A stretch of DNA of 64,000 nucleotides from Allolobophora icterica (Eukaryota > Annelida > Clitellata > Crassiclitellata > Lumbricidae): the NCBI GenBank assembly GCA_963556255.1, contig OY744616.1, forward strand, positions 10,047,991-10,111,990. Reading direction: 5' to 3'. Below, in pieces: positions 10,401 through 22,200 of the stretch. The notes beneath the pieces were generated by a model that did not search any database, was not told the DNA's origin, and was given only the letters and a program-made list of their open reading frames with translations. The position numbers and the translations under genes were made by a program. Numbering within the stretch: position 1 is the stretch's first letter; the number at the start of each line of letters is the position of its first letter.

Positions 10401-13400
10401 GTTTTCGAATCGAATACCGCCGTCCGATTCGTTTTCGAATCGAATATCGAAGCTTCGCAGGTCCCTACTCCAAAGTGATTGGCTATGCGACTGATTGGTG
10501 AAGTGAAGATGATAAATAATAGGGGACCGAGAACAGAAACAGAGAACAGAGAACACCAGCAGTGCAGAAAGAAGGATCCGATCGAGCAGTACCAATACCC
10601 ACTTGCTGAGACCGATTGCAGAGGTAAGAAGCTAACCAATTAAAGGCAGTCCCAGAGACACCGAAGCTTTTACTGAGTCTAGAGAGTAGAAGCTGGTGGT
10701 CGACAGTGTCGAAAGCACTAAGGTCGAGGCACACCTTTCCTTGACCAACAGATGAGAAGATGTTGTCCAACGTAAAGGCGAGAGCAGTTTCAGTAGAGTA
10801 GCCTTCGCTGTAAGCTGATTGGAGAGGATTGAAATTAGGAGCTGAAGTAATGTGCTTCTTGATCCGTGTGATGAAGAGACGTTCGAGAATTGTAGAAATG
10901 TTATAATAACAACAATATAACGGTAACAACAACAACAACGACGACGACGATTAAAACAACAAAAACAACAGTAATAATAATATTATTAATAATACCCTGG
11001 GTAATAATAATAATAATAACATTATGTGATCCCTCGGAGTCAAGAAACATGAACACGAACAATTACACAAATTACTTGCAATCGATGCTAATGAAGAGAT
11101 TAGTAATGGAACAGAGATTCGGATTTTGCGGTGAAGTTATTTGTTTTCCAACTCATCACCGGTCGGTAAGTCGACCTTTGCCGTCGGTCGAGTGGGCGGC
11201 TACGGAGGCTGGCAGCAGATGCGGAGCCCGGCTACAAGATGCTAGATGTTGTTGCATAATGGTCATCATCGGACCGACAGGCACAGTCCACCGCCTGTCA
11301 ATCAAGGGCCGCGCACCGAGTGATTGACAGCCGCCAGCAGCTGAGAGCATAGGCAGACGGACGGAGACGGACAGAGGCATACGGAGGCGGACAGAACTGG
11401 GACATAAATAGAGACAAAGATAGACGCAAGGGAGAGGATTATGGATAAAAGGAATGATAAATTGCTGCAACTGACACCGTCTCCCTCTGTCGGTCGCTTC
11501 AGGCAAACACAGCATGAGTTCAGCAGCACCAGCTGTACTCAAACGCTCAACCTTCGCTCGCCTCTTCGTATACGTCATAGTGTACGTGTCCGCCCCTCCG
11601 ACTGTCTGTATGTCTGTGTCTGTTTGTGTGTCCGTCCGTCTGTTTGTATGTTAGCGGATGTCCTATTTCTGTCTGTGTACGTATTCCTCCGCATGTGTGT
11701 CCCTCCGTCTACTTGGATGTATGCGTATGTCTGAATGCATATTTGTCTGTATGTCTGTCTGTGTGTCTGTCTCTCTGTCTGTCTATCTGTGTTTCTGTTT
11801 TGTCTACTAGTCCCTGTCTATGTCTGTATGTGTCTCCATGTGTGTAACCCTCTGACCACACGACTCCTTGCTGCTTGCAGATGCCATTGAAATGTCTCTG
11901 CCTGTACCCCTTCTTGTCTTTCTGCGTGTCTTTTTGTCAGCCTCATCAATGAAAATAAAGCCTACTACTGTCTGGTGACTTCAATATAAAAGACATTACA
12001 TTAAGATTTTCGATAACAATCTAAGCATACATTTGTATATCGCATCTATCAGCTAAATCTGAGTCTCTCCGCAATGCAATATTTTACAAGCCAACACATA
12101 TAAAATAAAGCGTTACTTACTAACTTCTATTATAGCTTTACTTGTCATCTTACAATACAGCTTTATTTACTTACTTATAATAGAGGTTTACTTACTTCTA
12201 GCTTTACTTACTAATAAGATAGCTTTACCTACTTGCTTATAACTTAACTTTACTTACTTATACTTAGTTACTTTTAATATAGCATTACTTATTATTATTA
12301 TTCGTTTATTATCGACTCACATTGACAAACCGCAATATGTTACAAATACATTAGTGATGCTAAGTAATAGTAATGTTATGTTGGAGGATTTAGGAGGATT
12401 TACTTACTTATAATAAAGAGTTACTAATTCTACTGATAATATAGCTTTACTTATTTACTTTTTTAACATAGCTTTACTTACTTACTTTTAATATAGCTTT
12501 ACTTACTTATAATATAGGCTTACTTATATATTTTGGATTTTGACCTGATTCACCATGGCATTTGGCTTGGAACAGTGGCTCTGTAGAAGGTCTCACATTA
12601 TTATGTAATACATCTTACTTACTTATATGTAATATAGATTTAATTACTAACTAAAAGCCTATCGTTACTTACTTACTCATCCGATAAATTTAGTTATTAG
12701 TGATTAATAAGAAGGGTGCCATGGAGCCGAATACAGTCGCCATAGAAAAACGTTTACATTAACATTTAGGCCACATAGGCCTATCCAGTGAATGTGCACA
12801 GAATTAACGGTAAGAGTATAGTTCTCAATGACGACACTCCTACACAACAAAGATGATTAGAGTCGCCCTCCCCTTTTTAAAAACTTAGGACTGGCATTAC
12901 CAGAGAATACGTTACATACGAGAACTACAGGCTAACGTGTACAGTGCATATCACTCGCCTACAATACATTTTCAATCCTCCCAGTCCTCCTATCTCCATC
13001 AGCTGTTCACGGTCCAACCACTTCGCTCAATCCGCTCCTCTTCCGCCCTACCACTTTTCCCACGCACCTCATTACTAAGATTTGTGAATAGCTCCACAGC
13101 CATAGCTGTTCCCATGGGTGGCGATCCCGGGAGGGTCGCGGGGGACAAGACCCCGCCACCTTTAAGAGTGGGGGGCAGGGCTGTAGTGGTAAAATTTGAG
13201 GTGAGTATACGCTACCGGTGACCAGCGGCGTAAAAAAAATTTGAAGACCTATTTTTAGGAATTCGTCTGAGAAAAATTTCAGAATTTCACAAATTCCCTT
13301 CAAATTTTCTCACTTTTTACGATTTCGTCTCTGAAAAAGTTGATGACCTTTTTTTTTTTTTTTTTTTTAGTCATTCGCCCTAAAAACCTTTAAAACCCTC

Positions 13401-16170
13401 TCTTTTTTGAAAAATTTTCGTTCCCAGAGGTAAGTATACGCTGTATACCCGCGTATACCCTCCTCTACAGCCCTGAGTATATATGCTCTCAAATTTCTCT
13501 AGAGGTAAGTATACGCTGTATACCCGCGTATACGCTCGACTACAGCCCTGGTGGGGGGACACGCCATACATCGAACCCCCAAATTTTGAAGATACACCAA
13601 AAAAGGTCAACAAATGCAATTGTGTGTGAGGGCGAAAAAGAGTTTTCAGTGGTTTTTTTAACCAGAAAAGTTGTTTTGAGGAGAAGTGTCCCCCTAAATT
13701 CCAAGGAAAAAAGTATAAAATTGTGGAAGAGAAGGAAAAAAGTTTTAAAAAATTTTTTCAGACGAATTGCCAAAAAAGGTCGTAAGTTATTTTGAAGGTA
13801 TGATAGTAATTGTGAAGGTATGATTTCTGAAGATGTAACGAACGAACGTAGGTGGAGGACTAAAAAAAAGGTCATCAACATTTTTCGAAGATGAGATTGC
13901 ATATTTTGAGTGGGAATATGAGATCCCAGAAAAGACGAAATTTTTTTGGGGAGACCAGTGTGAAAAGGTAGTAAAAACAGGGGTCAATGACTAAAAAAAA
14001 GGTCATCAACTTTTTTCGGAGATGAAAGCGACATTTTTCGGAGATGAAGTGGCAGACAAAAATTTCTTTTCGGACAAGATTTAAAGATCGTGGCCCACTT
14101 TGCCCCCCCCCCACCTCTCAGACAAGATCGCCGCCACTGGCTGTTCCGTTTCTCTGGAACAAACTCCCGCCAGAATGATACGTCAAATATCTGATTCATT
14201 CTACGAACTCACCATAACCTCACCTCTTGATATATCTCTCCACAGGTCTTTCACTCAAAACTGAAAACACTGTTTAAACCTATCCCGATTCTTCCTCTTC
14301 CCCTTGCCACCCGCACGGTTTCAACTCTAAACACCACTCACCTTAGCCGTCTGGCTGTCTGCCTGCTATATCCCTTTGGTTCTTGACCTGGAACCGATTT
14401 CACTCCTCCCCACCTATCGATTATGTTTTGACTAAGCGCCCGTGAATAAGCTGGACTTCCCTTTTTTGGGCGCTGCAGAAATCTCTAGATTACGATTAAG
14501 TACTATTCCGATATAGTCTTCGACGAACGCACATACGAATGACACAGGTTCATATATGCGAATATCGTCATTCTTCAGAAATCTCTTGAATTCTGTGGAG
14601 ATTTTTTTATCAACTTTTTAATCTGGATGCCTTCGGAAGATGCGCATTCCCCGCGTGCCTGTTGGATGACGGATAGTGTGCGGGCCATACGTGTGGCGCC
14701 CTCTTGCAGGGACCCCCGGGGTTCGGAAAATGGCCCTCTGTCTCTCGGGAGCAGACGGCGGATATCATCATCGTGTCAGAGAGAGGGGATCCTCGTCTAC
14801 GGAGGGTGGTATGCGAAGCGAAAAGAGAACAGATAGGTCATTCACAGGCTGCAGATTGACATAGACAAATAGTCAGACGCTAACGGAAGCATACACTGAA
14901 TAGGTCACTTAGAGCGAAAGACACTGAGGCAGGAGACTGACAGGTCTGAAATAAAAGGAATGTCTAGCCGTGATAGTCAAGTGGTTAGGGAGCTGGGCTG
15001 TCAACCGAGACGTCGGCGGTTCAAACCCATGCCAAGCCAGATGAATGCTTCGAGATTTACACACGCAATACTAACTTCGTAATCGTTATCCCCAAACTTC
15101 TAAAGTGCCACTCGAGGGTCAAGCGCAGGGCACCAGCCTATTCACGAGCGCTGCGTCAAATCAGAGGTTTTCCAAAGAGTAGTATGTGTATGTATATGTG
15201 TGCGTGTCAATCTCTGTATGTGTGTGTGTGTGTGTGTTTTTGTCTGTGTGCATTAGCTACGTAACGTGAAGGTCCACTACGTGGGATACTGACCTACATG
15301 TAAGCCGCGAGGTATAATTACGAGGTTTCCGAGTTAAAGGTCGGTCCAGATACGCTTACCTCCGAAGCGAGAAGCGAAACGGAAGTATAGGAGGAAGAGA
15401 ATAAGGAGGAAGAGAACATTCTATACCCGCTTTTTGTTTCACCGTTTTCATTCTCCTCTGTCCGCCCTTCTTCTCCTCTTTCATCCTCTTCTTCCTCCTC
15501 CTCCATTTCGCCTTCCTCCTTCTCTATTTCTTTACCGGTCAATTTTATCGTCCACCTCTTGCCGAGTCTGAGAATGCAGTTTCGGGTATTGAAGGACCAC
15601 AGATCACAAGCCTCAAGCTGCTCGATTGAAACCCAATGCAAGGCATTCGCTAGCATCCATCCATCCATCCATCCATCCATCCATCCATCCATCCATCCAT
15701 CCATCCATCCATCCATCCATCCATCCATCCATCCATCCACCCACCCACCCACCCACCCACCCACCCATCCACCCACCCACCCACCCACCCACCAACCCAC
15801 CCATCCATCCATCTATCCATCCATCTATCCAGCGTATTATGTCCATGTACAAAATGCAATAGTAACAACACACCCACACATACCATACCACACACGCACT
15901 ATACCACGCACACACATTTACACACACATATATATACACACACATATATATGTATAATATTATATATATATATATATATATATTATATACATGTATATAG
16001 TATGTGTGCATTCAGGTGAATGATATTATGGCGGAGATAAATAACAAGTAACTCGACAGAAGTGTTGTTAATATCCGACCCCTCACTGATTCTGATATAT
16101 ATGCCGCAATGGTAAACGTGCTAATGGGGGGGGGGGGCAGGAGGTGCTTAGCCTGGTCACCTCTTGAATT

Positions 16171-16213
<43 letters not shown>

Positions 16214-19200
16214 AATAAATATATATAAATATATATATATAAAGTGCACGTCGAATGTTGTATGATACGAAATTCGTGATGTTCCTATTTCAGAATCCTC
16301 TCCGCTCTCTCAGCGCACCTTCCCGGCATCCTTCTGGAACACCGTGTCCTGCTCATCCTCCAACTCCTCCTCCTCCTCCGCCTGTCCCGCCTCCTCTTCC
16401 TCTTCCTCCGCCTCGTCCTACCACCCGTCAAACGGGTCTTGGTCTTCGCTGATGGTCTCCCCAAAGGCCGACCCCCTCGCCGCAGCATTCGCCGTCTCCC
16501 CAAACCCCTCCGATCCCTACCACCTCAACACCCACTTCGCCTCGGCCGCCTCCCCTCCGGGCGCCCTCGGTCCCCTCCACCAGGACCCCTGGAACCCATA
16601 CGCCTTCTGCCCACCGCCTCCGCCTCCCTCGCAGTCCAGCTACCGCAGATACCGACACAGCATCCACGAGTTCTCCTTCTCCTCGGACTCACCGTGTTCC
16701 CTCGGCGCCGCCGGCGGCAGCCATTTTGGTTCCGGGATGCGCTACAAGTCGCTGTTGAACGGAAGTGCTTCCGCCGGAAGGGACGACCCGAAATCCCACG
16801 CGGCGGCGGCCGCTGACGTATGGAGATCGCGTTGCTATGGATGCGCCGATGTGACGAGTTCACACCTGGCGGCAGGATTCACTTTAACCGGTGAGTTATC
16901 TTTGCAATGTACTTACTTTCTATCTCTTCTGATTTTCTCGATTTGAATGTTAAGACAGGCAGAGACGCTCCTTTTCTTCTGCTGGCCGTAGACTCAGAAC
17001 TCTCTTCTTCCGGCAAACGTTTGCTCTTCGAAGTATATTCTGGCCTTTCCGGGACTCATTACCTCCGCGGCTGGTTCCGTGTTTTGCCCTTTTTGGCTTT
17101 CGACCGGACTCACTATGAAATTTGGCTTGCACAACGATTTTGCTTAGCAGGCCTATACTCAGGCCCGCACTAAGGGGGAGGGGTGCTAAGCTGCAGCACC
17201 CGGGCCCGCAGTTTTGAGGGGCCCGCATTTTCGGAAGTACATTAAAAATTTCTTTACTGTTCTTGTAATTGGGCCACGTGCTGATGGCTATAACTATTGC
17301 CCATCACTGTATATAGGTAATCACAGCACCCGGGCCCGCACCAGCCTTAATGCGGCCCTGCCTATACTAGCATCTACTGATGCTTTGAGTATTAGGCTAA
17401 AACGGTGGCGAAATGGCTATATAGAATTTCTTAGATTATCCATTGTTATTTATTAACGTGGGACGCTGCAATGTAGCGGTATGTTCTGTGAAATGTAACC
17501 GGAGGGTCGCATTTTCAGGTTCGAATCTACCTCAAGCCACTGCGTAGCGACCTCATAGTTACGGGAATGGTCTGTGCTACAGCAAATTTTTCCCTCAAAA
17601 ACCCTGCTGATGACGTTCACACCCCGGGAAATCCCAAACGACGTAACGATGACGTCGGCAAGCGGTTCAATGTCGGCTAAAGAACGACTACGCATGCGCA
17701 GCCAACTGGTATGATTGACGTTTCGGGCGGCCGTCTCCGCCCCCACATTTGCGCCGAAGCGAGGCAGGTGCCCGTCAGGTACAGACCCCGCACTGGCAAC
17801 AGCTTGTCGAGCTAGAGGCCACAGCTGCAGGGAGCCGATCGAGGGCATTCTCTGTAACAGAGGAAGAGAGGTAAGAATGGCACGCAGGTTTTGGCCCCAT
17901 CAGGCAACCCAAGCATATGGACGCATTGTCAGGCAAGGCGCGTGTTAAGGCTATTTGATGCGAACGAGGCCAAAAATATACCAATCTAAACGTCGAACAG
18001 CCAATGTTACCTGTCGGTCAGACGTCTGAAACGTTTCAGGTTCAGAAGAAAACACGTCGTTACCGATGTAAACAAAGAAATAAGAATCAACAAAAAACGT
18101 GTGAACTGTGCGAGTTAAAGAGAAAAACAATGGTCCATTTTCTTGAGCAGCTCAGTCATGCTGCACATCTCTCATCCTGCCTGCCTGCCTGCCTGACTGC
18201 CTGGCTGGCTGCCTGTCTTCTCCATATCGCTCAGAGTTACTTAGTCGTCTTCTTAGCCGAAGAGCCCGTTTCATCTATTAAGATGAGCCAGTAAATGCGT
18301 GGAATACGAGCACTGAAGGTGTGTTGGGCACCACTACGGTAATTCTTGAGATGTTTTGATACTGGTGTTATCATTAGATCAACAAGTTTCCAGTGTTTAA
18401 CGACATCTTAAATCAGATAGGAGGATGTGCAAACTCGCGGATCATTTCAAAGAGCCGGTGCAAGCATAGACTAAGGAGCGGTTGCAGAATTTCAGAGACG
18501 ATGAGCGAGTAGACGGTTGGATGGTGAACAGGCCTATTTGGCAAATGTAACAAGTTTGAGAGGTTTGAAGGGCGTTGTAGGTAAGAGGTACAATTTTGTA
18601 TTGAATGTGCCGAGGGACTTTTAGCCAATGAAGTGATTTTAAAACAGAGGTTATGTGGTGGTGTTTGGAAGTTCTGGTGACTGCGCGGGCGAGGGCATTC
18701 TGGACTGTTTGCAGGCGTTTTATTTGAGAACAGCCGAGGTTGTAGAAAAGCGAATTACAATAACCGAGTTTGGAATGAACAATTGAGGCGGCTATTGCGC
18801 AGGCGGTCTTGTATAGGCACTGGACCCTATAGGTTAAAAACCGCGTAACCCACTGGCCCGGAGAGTCGAGACGTATGGCTACGTTGGTCCAGAGCAGCGC
18901 ATAACAGGGCACCCCGCTGGTCTGGAGAGTCGAACCGCATGACTGCGTTGGTCAGGAGCAGCGTAGGCCTATAGTAAGATACGCTGAATAACCACTGAAA
19001 GTTCAGTGTCGTCTCAAAAGATATGTTTAAGTCAGCATTCAACGCACGCAACAATACAGGCCAGCAACAGCCATTTTAAAAGGTTTGGTCTGTAGGTTCA
19101 ATTCAACGATGCATATTTATGTCACTCTAAGGAGCTTCGTATTCAGGACGATAGCCATCAAACGATCAAACCATGCAGCGGTCCTCTGAGTAGGTCTCTC

Positions 19201-22200
19201 GAAGAGGCGCTATATAAATTTCCAGAATGAATGGTCCGTTAAACAGTTCCCCGGTATACGCTTTAGAAATCGCCGACCGCACTAAATCTCGCCGCCGCTC
19301 GTTCGTCTGTTAACCGTCTTATCAACAACAGTCGCAAACAACGGACAACGACGTCGGAAAATTGATGACGGTCTTATATAGCGCCAGTAGTCAGACTTAA
19401 GCGCCGATCAACGACGATCGAGTGAGGCTCGTCCGTCGAGAGCCCTCGGCCGTCACCCGAAGCGCCGATACGAGCCCTTAAAATTGAAAGCGGCGCGGAC
19501 GCGGTGACAAATTGACTTGCCAGCGTGTCCTTTCTATCGCCGCGGGCGTATCTCATGTCACCAAGGGCTAGGAATGCGGTGATTACGCGATCGTTCCGTC
19601 CCCCTGTCATCTTACCCCGGTCCGGACGCGCCACTCCTTAGTCGCGACGAACACTTTATTGTTATAGCGCGTTCATTATTGTCCTCCTTCGCGTCCGCTC
19701 TCTGCGCGGTTATTAAAGCTCGAGACTCTCGCGGCGCGTACGTCAAACCCGTGAAGAGCGACGATATGAAAGATCAGTAGTGTGATGGGTGCATCAAGTG
19801 ATGACAGAGGAGAATGCTGCCACCGCCTCTGTTGCTCAGCAGCTCCTTTCGCCAACTAATCATCGCTTTCATTTATCATCGACGGCATCGAGATCCTAGC
19901 AACCCGAGTCAAGTGCGGCTGCTGGTCGCGTCTAATAAATGAACGACTTTGAAATGGATTTTTCGCAGCGAACATGCATTTTAATCTCAAACTCCCCGGC
20001 CTGCCACCTACCGGTCGACAAGCAACGTAGTCTGCGTTTGGACGAACGCGTTTTCACTCTTCGCTTTTTTATTTCCATGACGGAAGCGAAATAATACGAA
20101 ATCGAGCATATAATATGCAAGTCAAATAAAGCAGCACACAGCAGAAGTCTCCCATGTCGCGAAGGCAGAAGCTCATTTACGTTTCTAATAGGTTGCAAGC
20201 TGTCAGTCGACGAGTAGCAGTCCTGGCCGCGGGTCCATGCACCGTGGCGTAAGCCGCGTAACCTCAAATGTATCAGGTTCTGAATTGGCTCCCTGTCGTG
20301 CAAATGTGGCACGTGCCTCCCTGCAATTGCGGACTTATAGGTACACCGCTGGTAACGCAGTACAAGCGGTGCAGGACTTCGCGGTTGCCAAAAGACTACT
20401 TCGCGGCAAAAGACCCGACGGTATACGCTCGTGAATTTCCTAGGCTTAATTGTGTGTACCCAGCGTCCTATCAGCATTCTATACTCGCGATTGTCTTGAG
20501 TGCAAGGCCAGATATCGCTAACGATCACGTCACCACCTCTCAATTTGCGCTCACTCAACCACAAATTACTTGAGTAGCGAGTGGTTAAATATTCGGCCGT
20601 TTCTCAGAACCGCCAACTGAACCACGCGATCCCCAATGTTTAAAAAATTGCTCAACCAGAGGGGCGAAATCCAAATTTTTGAAAATTAAAATCTAAACTT
20701 ATCTGGCGAATCTATAACCGATACTCGCTACTCTGATGAAATGTAGGCCTATGCCAAACACGTGAAACACGGTGCATAGCCCTTTGGTTGATTATTGCAA
20801 TCAAGGATACATTTATGTGATGGATTTCCTCTTTAAGGCGGCGGATAGGCCTAGCCTACCATAGTTCAAATGGTGGATCTCAAATCCGAGGTGCCGGATC
20901 CAAGACCCTGTGGGTTACGACCGCGTTATACGTGGAACGCGATGCATATCGTGAATTATACAAAACACGTACGGTCTCCACTTTACATAGGGGATCATGC
21001 TTCGTGCATGTAAGAAATTGGTACCCCCACTTTTTAGACCAAAGTTACGCCCCTGGGATCTCCAGTTGTTAACATTGGAGATACTCCTCCATTGAAAGTG
21101 GAGACTATACATCTAAACGTGCTTTGTATAATTCACGATACGCATTGCGTTTCAAGTAGGCTACTGCATGCATGGGCGTCCGGAGGAGATTTGCCCCCTG
21201 GATTTTGAAAATTAAAAAAAAATATTATGATTATTCAAACAGTCCAACACGATTTTCAATGCTAAAAACACTTAATTATTTAGGTTGTCAGCTATTCAAA
21301 AAACGTAATTTTACTACCCCTACAAAAATGTAGCCCCCAGATAATTCCCCCTCCTAGAAAATTTTGTACCCACTAGAAAAATCCCTGCAGACGGCCATGA
21401 CTGCATGTTTCATCTGAACAGCTATAAACGGCGAGTGTTGGTTAGATTCGCACGATACAAGCTTCATGAGGTTATCCGCATGCAGTCTCTGAATGGGCAA
21501 TCTAACCACTGTACAAGTTTCATCCAGTAAATGTTCGAACTACGGACATTGTCGATGTTGTGTGGGCAAAACTAGATTCTTGAAATGCCGTTGATACTAG
21601 TGTCATTATCTCTATAATAAGCCTGTCCATCGTTCACAAACGGTAATGGAATGTCTGGAATGTAGCTTAAGCTGCCTACGTTGCCTTCATCGGGCGAACT
21701 GCATGACAAACGTCCGCTGCTCTCCCTCCCTTTCTCTCTCCTTCCCTTGTCATATAACTCTGATTAGCTAGGAGATAGATCCTGGAATGGGAGTGCAGGG
21801 TGTGGATGCACCGGTACAGACACAATGCCAGACAGACGGACGGACGGTCAGACAAACGGACTGACACACAGACAAACACCGTCATAATGACGGGCAAATA
21901 CTCTAGCTGGATTAATAAACGCACACTTTTGGATTTTAGTTCACGGTCAACGAGGCACCACGTAATAAAAGACAAAGCACAGTACACCAGCTTAATCCAA
22001 GCGCTGCGCCAAGCAGGATGACTTTGTTGAAGGTACCCTAGTAAGCCCAAGATCTGGGAGAAGGGATACAATAAAGGGAAGGAAATACCCACAAGCTGAA
22101 CCCCAGCTTCAATGGTGATAAACCAACAAGTCAGCAACTCATTCATTCCACACAAGTTAAAGTCTCTTACTGAAACAATACAATACAACTGCATTTGATA

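Larger units (their letters stand above)
3529..10467. mobile_element. Non-autonomous hAT element, split by a later LTR retrotransposon
   Basis: The ends are perfect 14-bp inverted repeats, TAGGGACCTGCGAA, flanked by an exact 8-bp duplication CTCCAAAG (3521-3528 and 10468-10475); 8 bp is the hAT signature. Subterminal CGATTCGAAT/TTCGAATCGAAT repeats occur at both ends, typical of transposase-binding arrays. Subtracting the nested LTR element and its duplication leaves about 1.29 kb with no transposase that I recognise. A smaller hAT MITE (3956-4131) is also nested inside. Confidence 0.9.
12937..14480 (+). pseudogene. CR1-like LINE C-terminus, split by a hAT MITE
   Basis: Plus strand: [20 protein letters not shown] and TAIAVP before 13113, resuming with FLWNKLPPE after 14139, followed by a LINE-type 3' region. 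The interrupter is the element at 13113-14139, with GCTGTTCC duplicated at the junctions. Confidence 0.75.

Noticed and set aside
15318..16011. Long open frames rich in HPSI, GWMD and GWVG
   Set aside because: They are translations of the (TCCA)n/(CCCA)n microsatellite on both strands.
19374..19634. 86-codon minus-strand frame in the CpG-rich island
   Set aside because: No splice context, no motif, and arginine-rich composition as expected of random GC-rich sequence.
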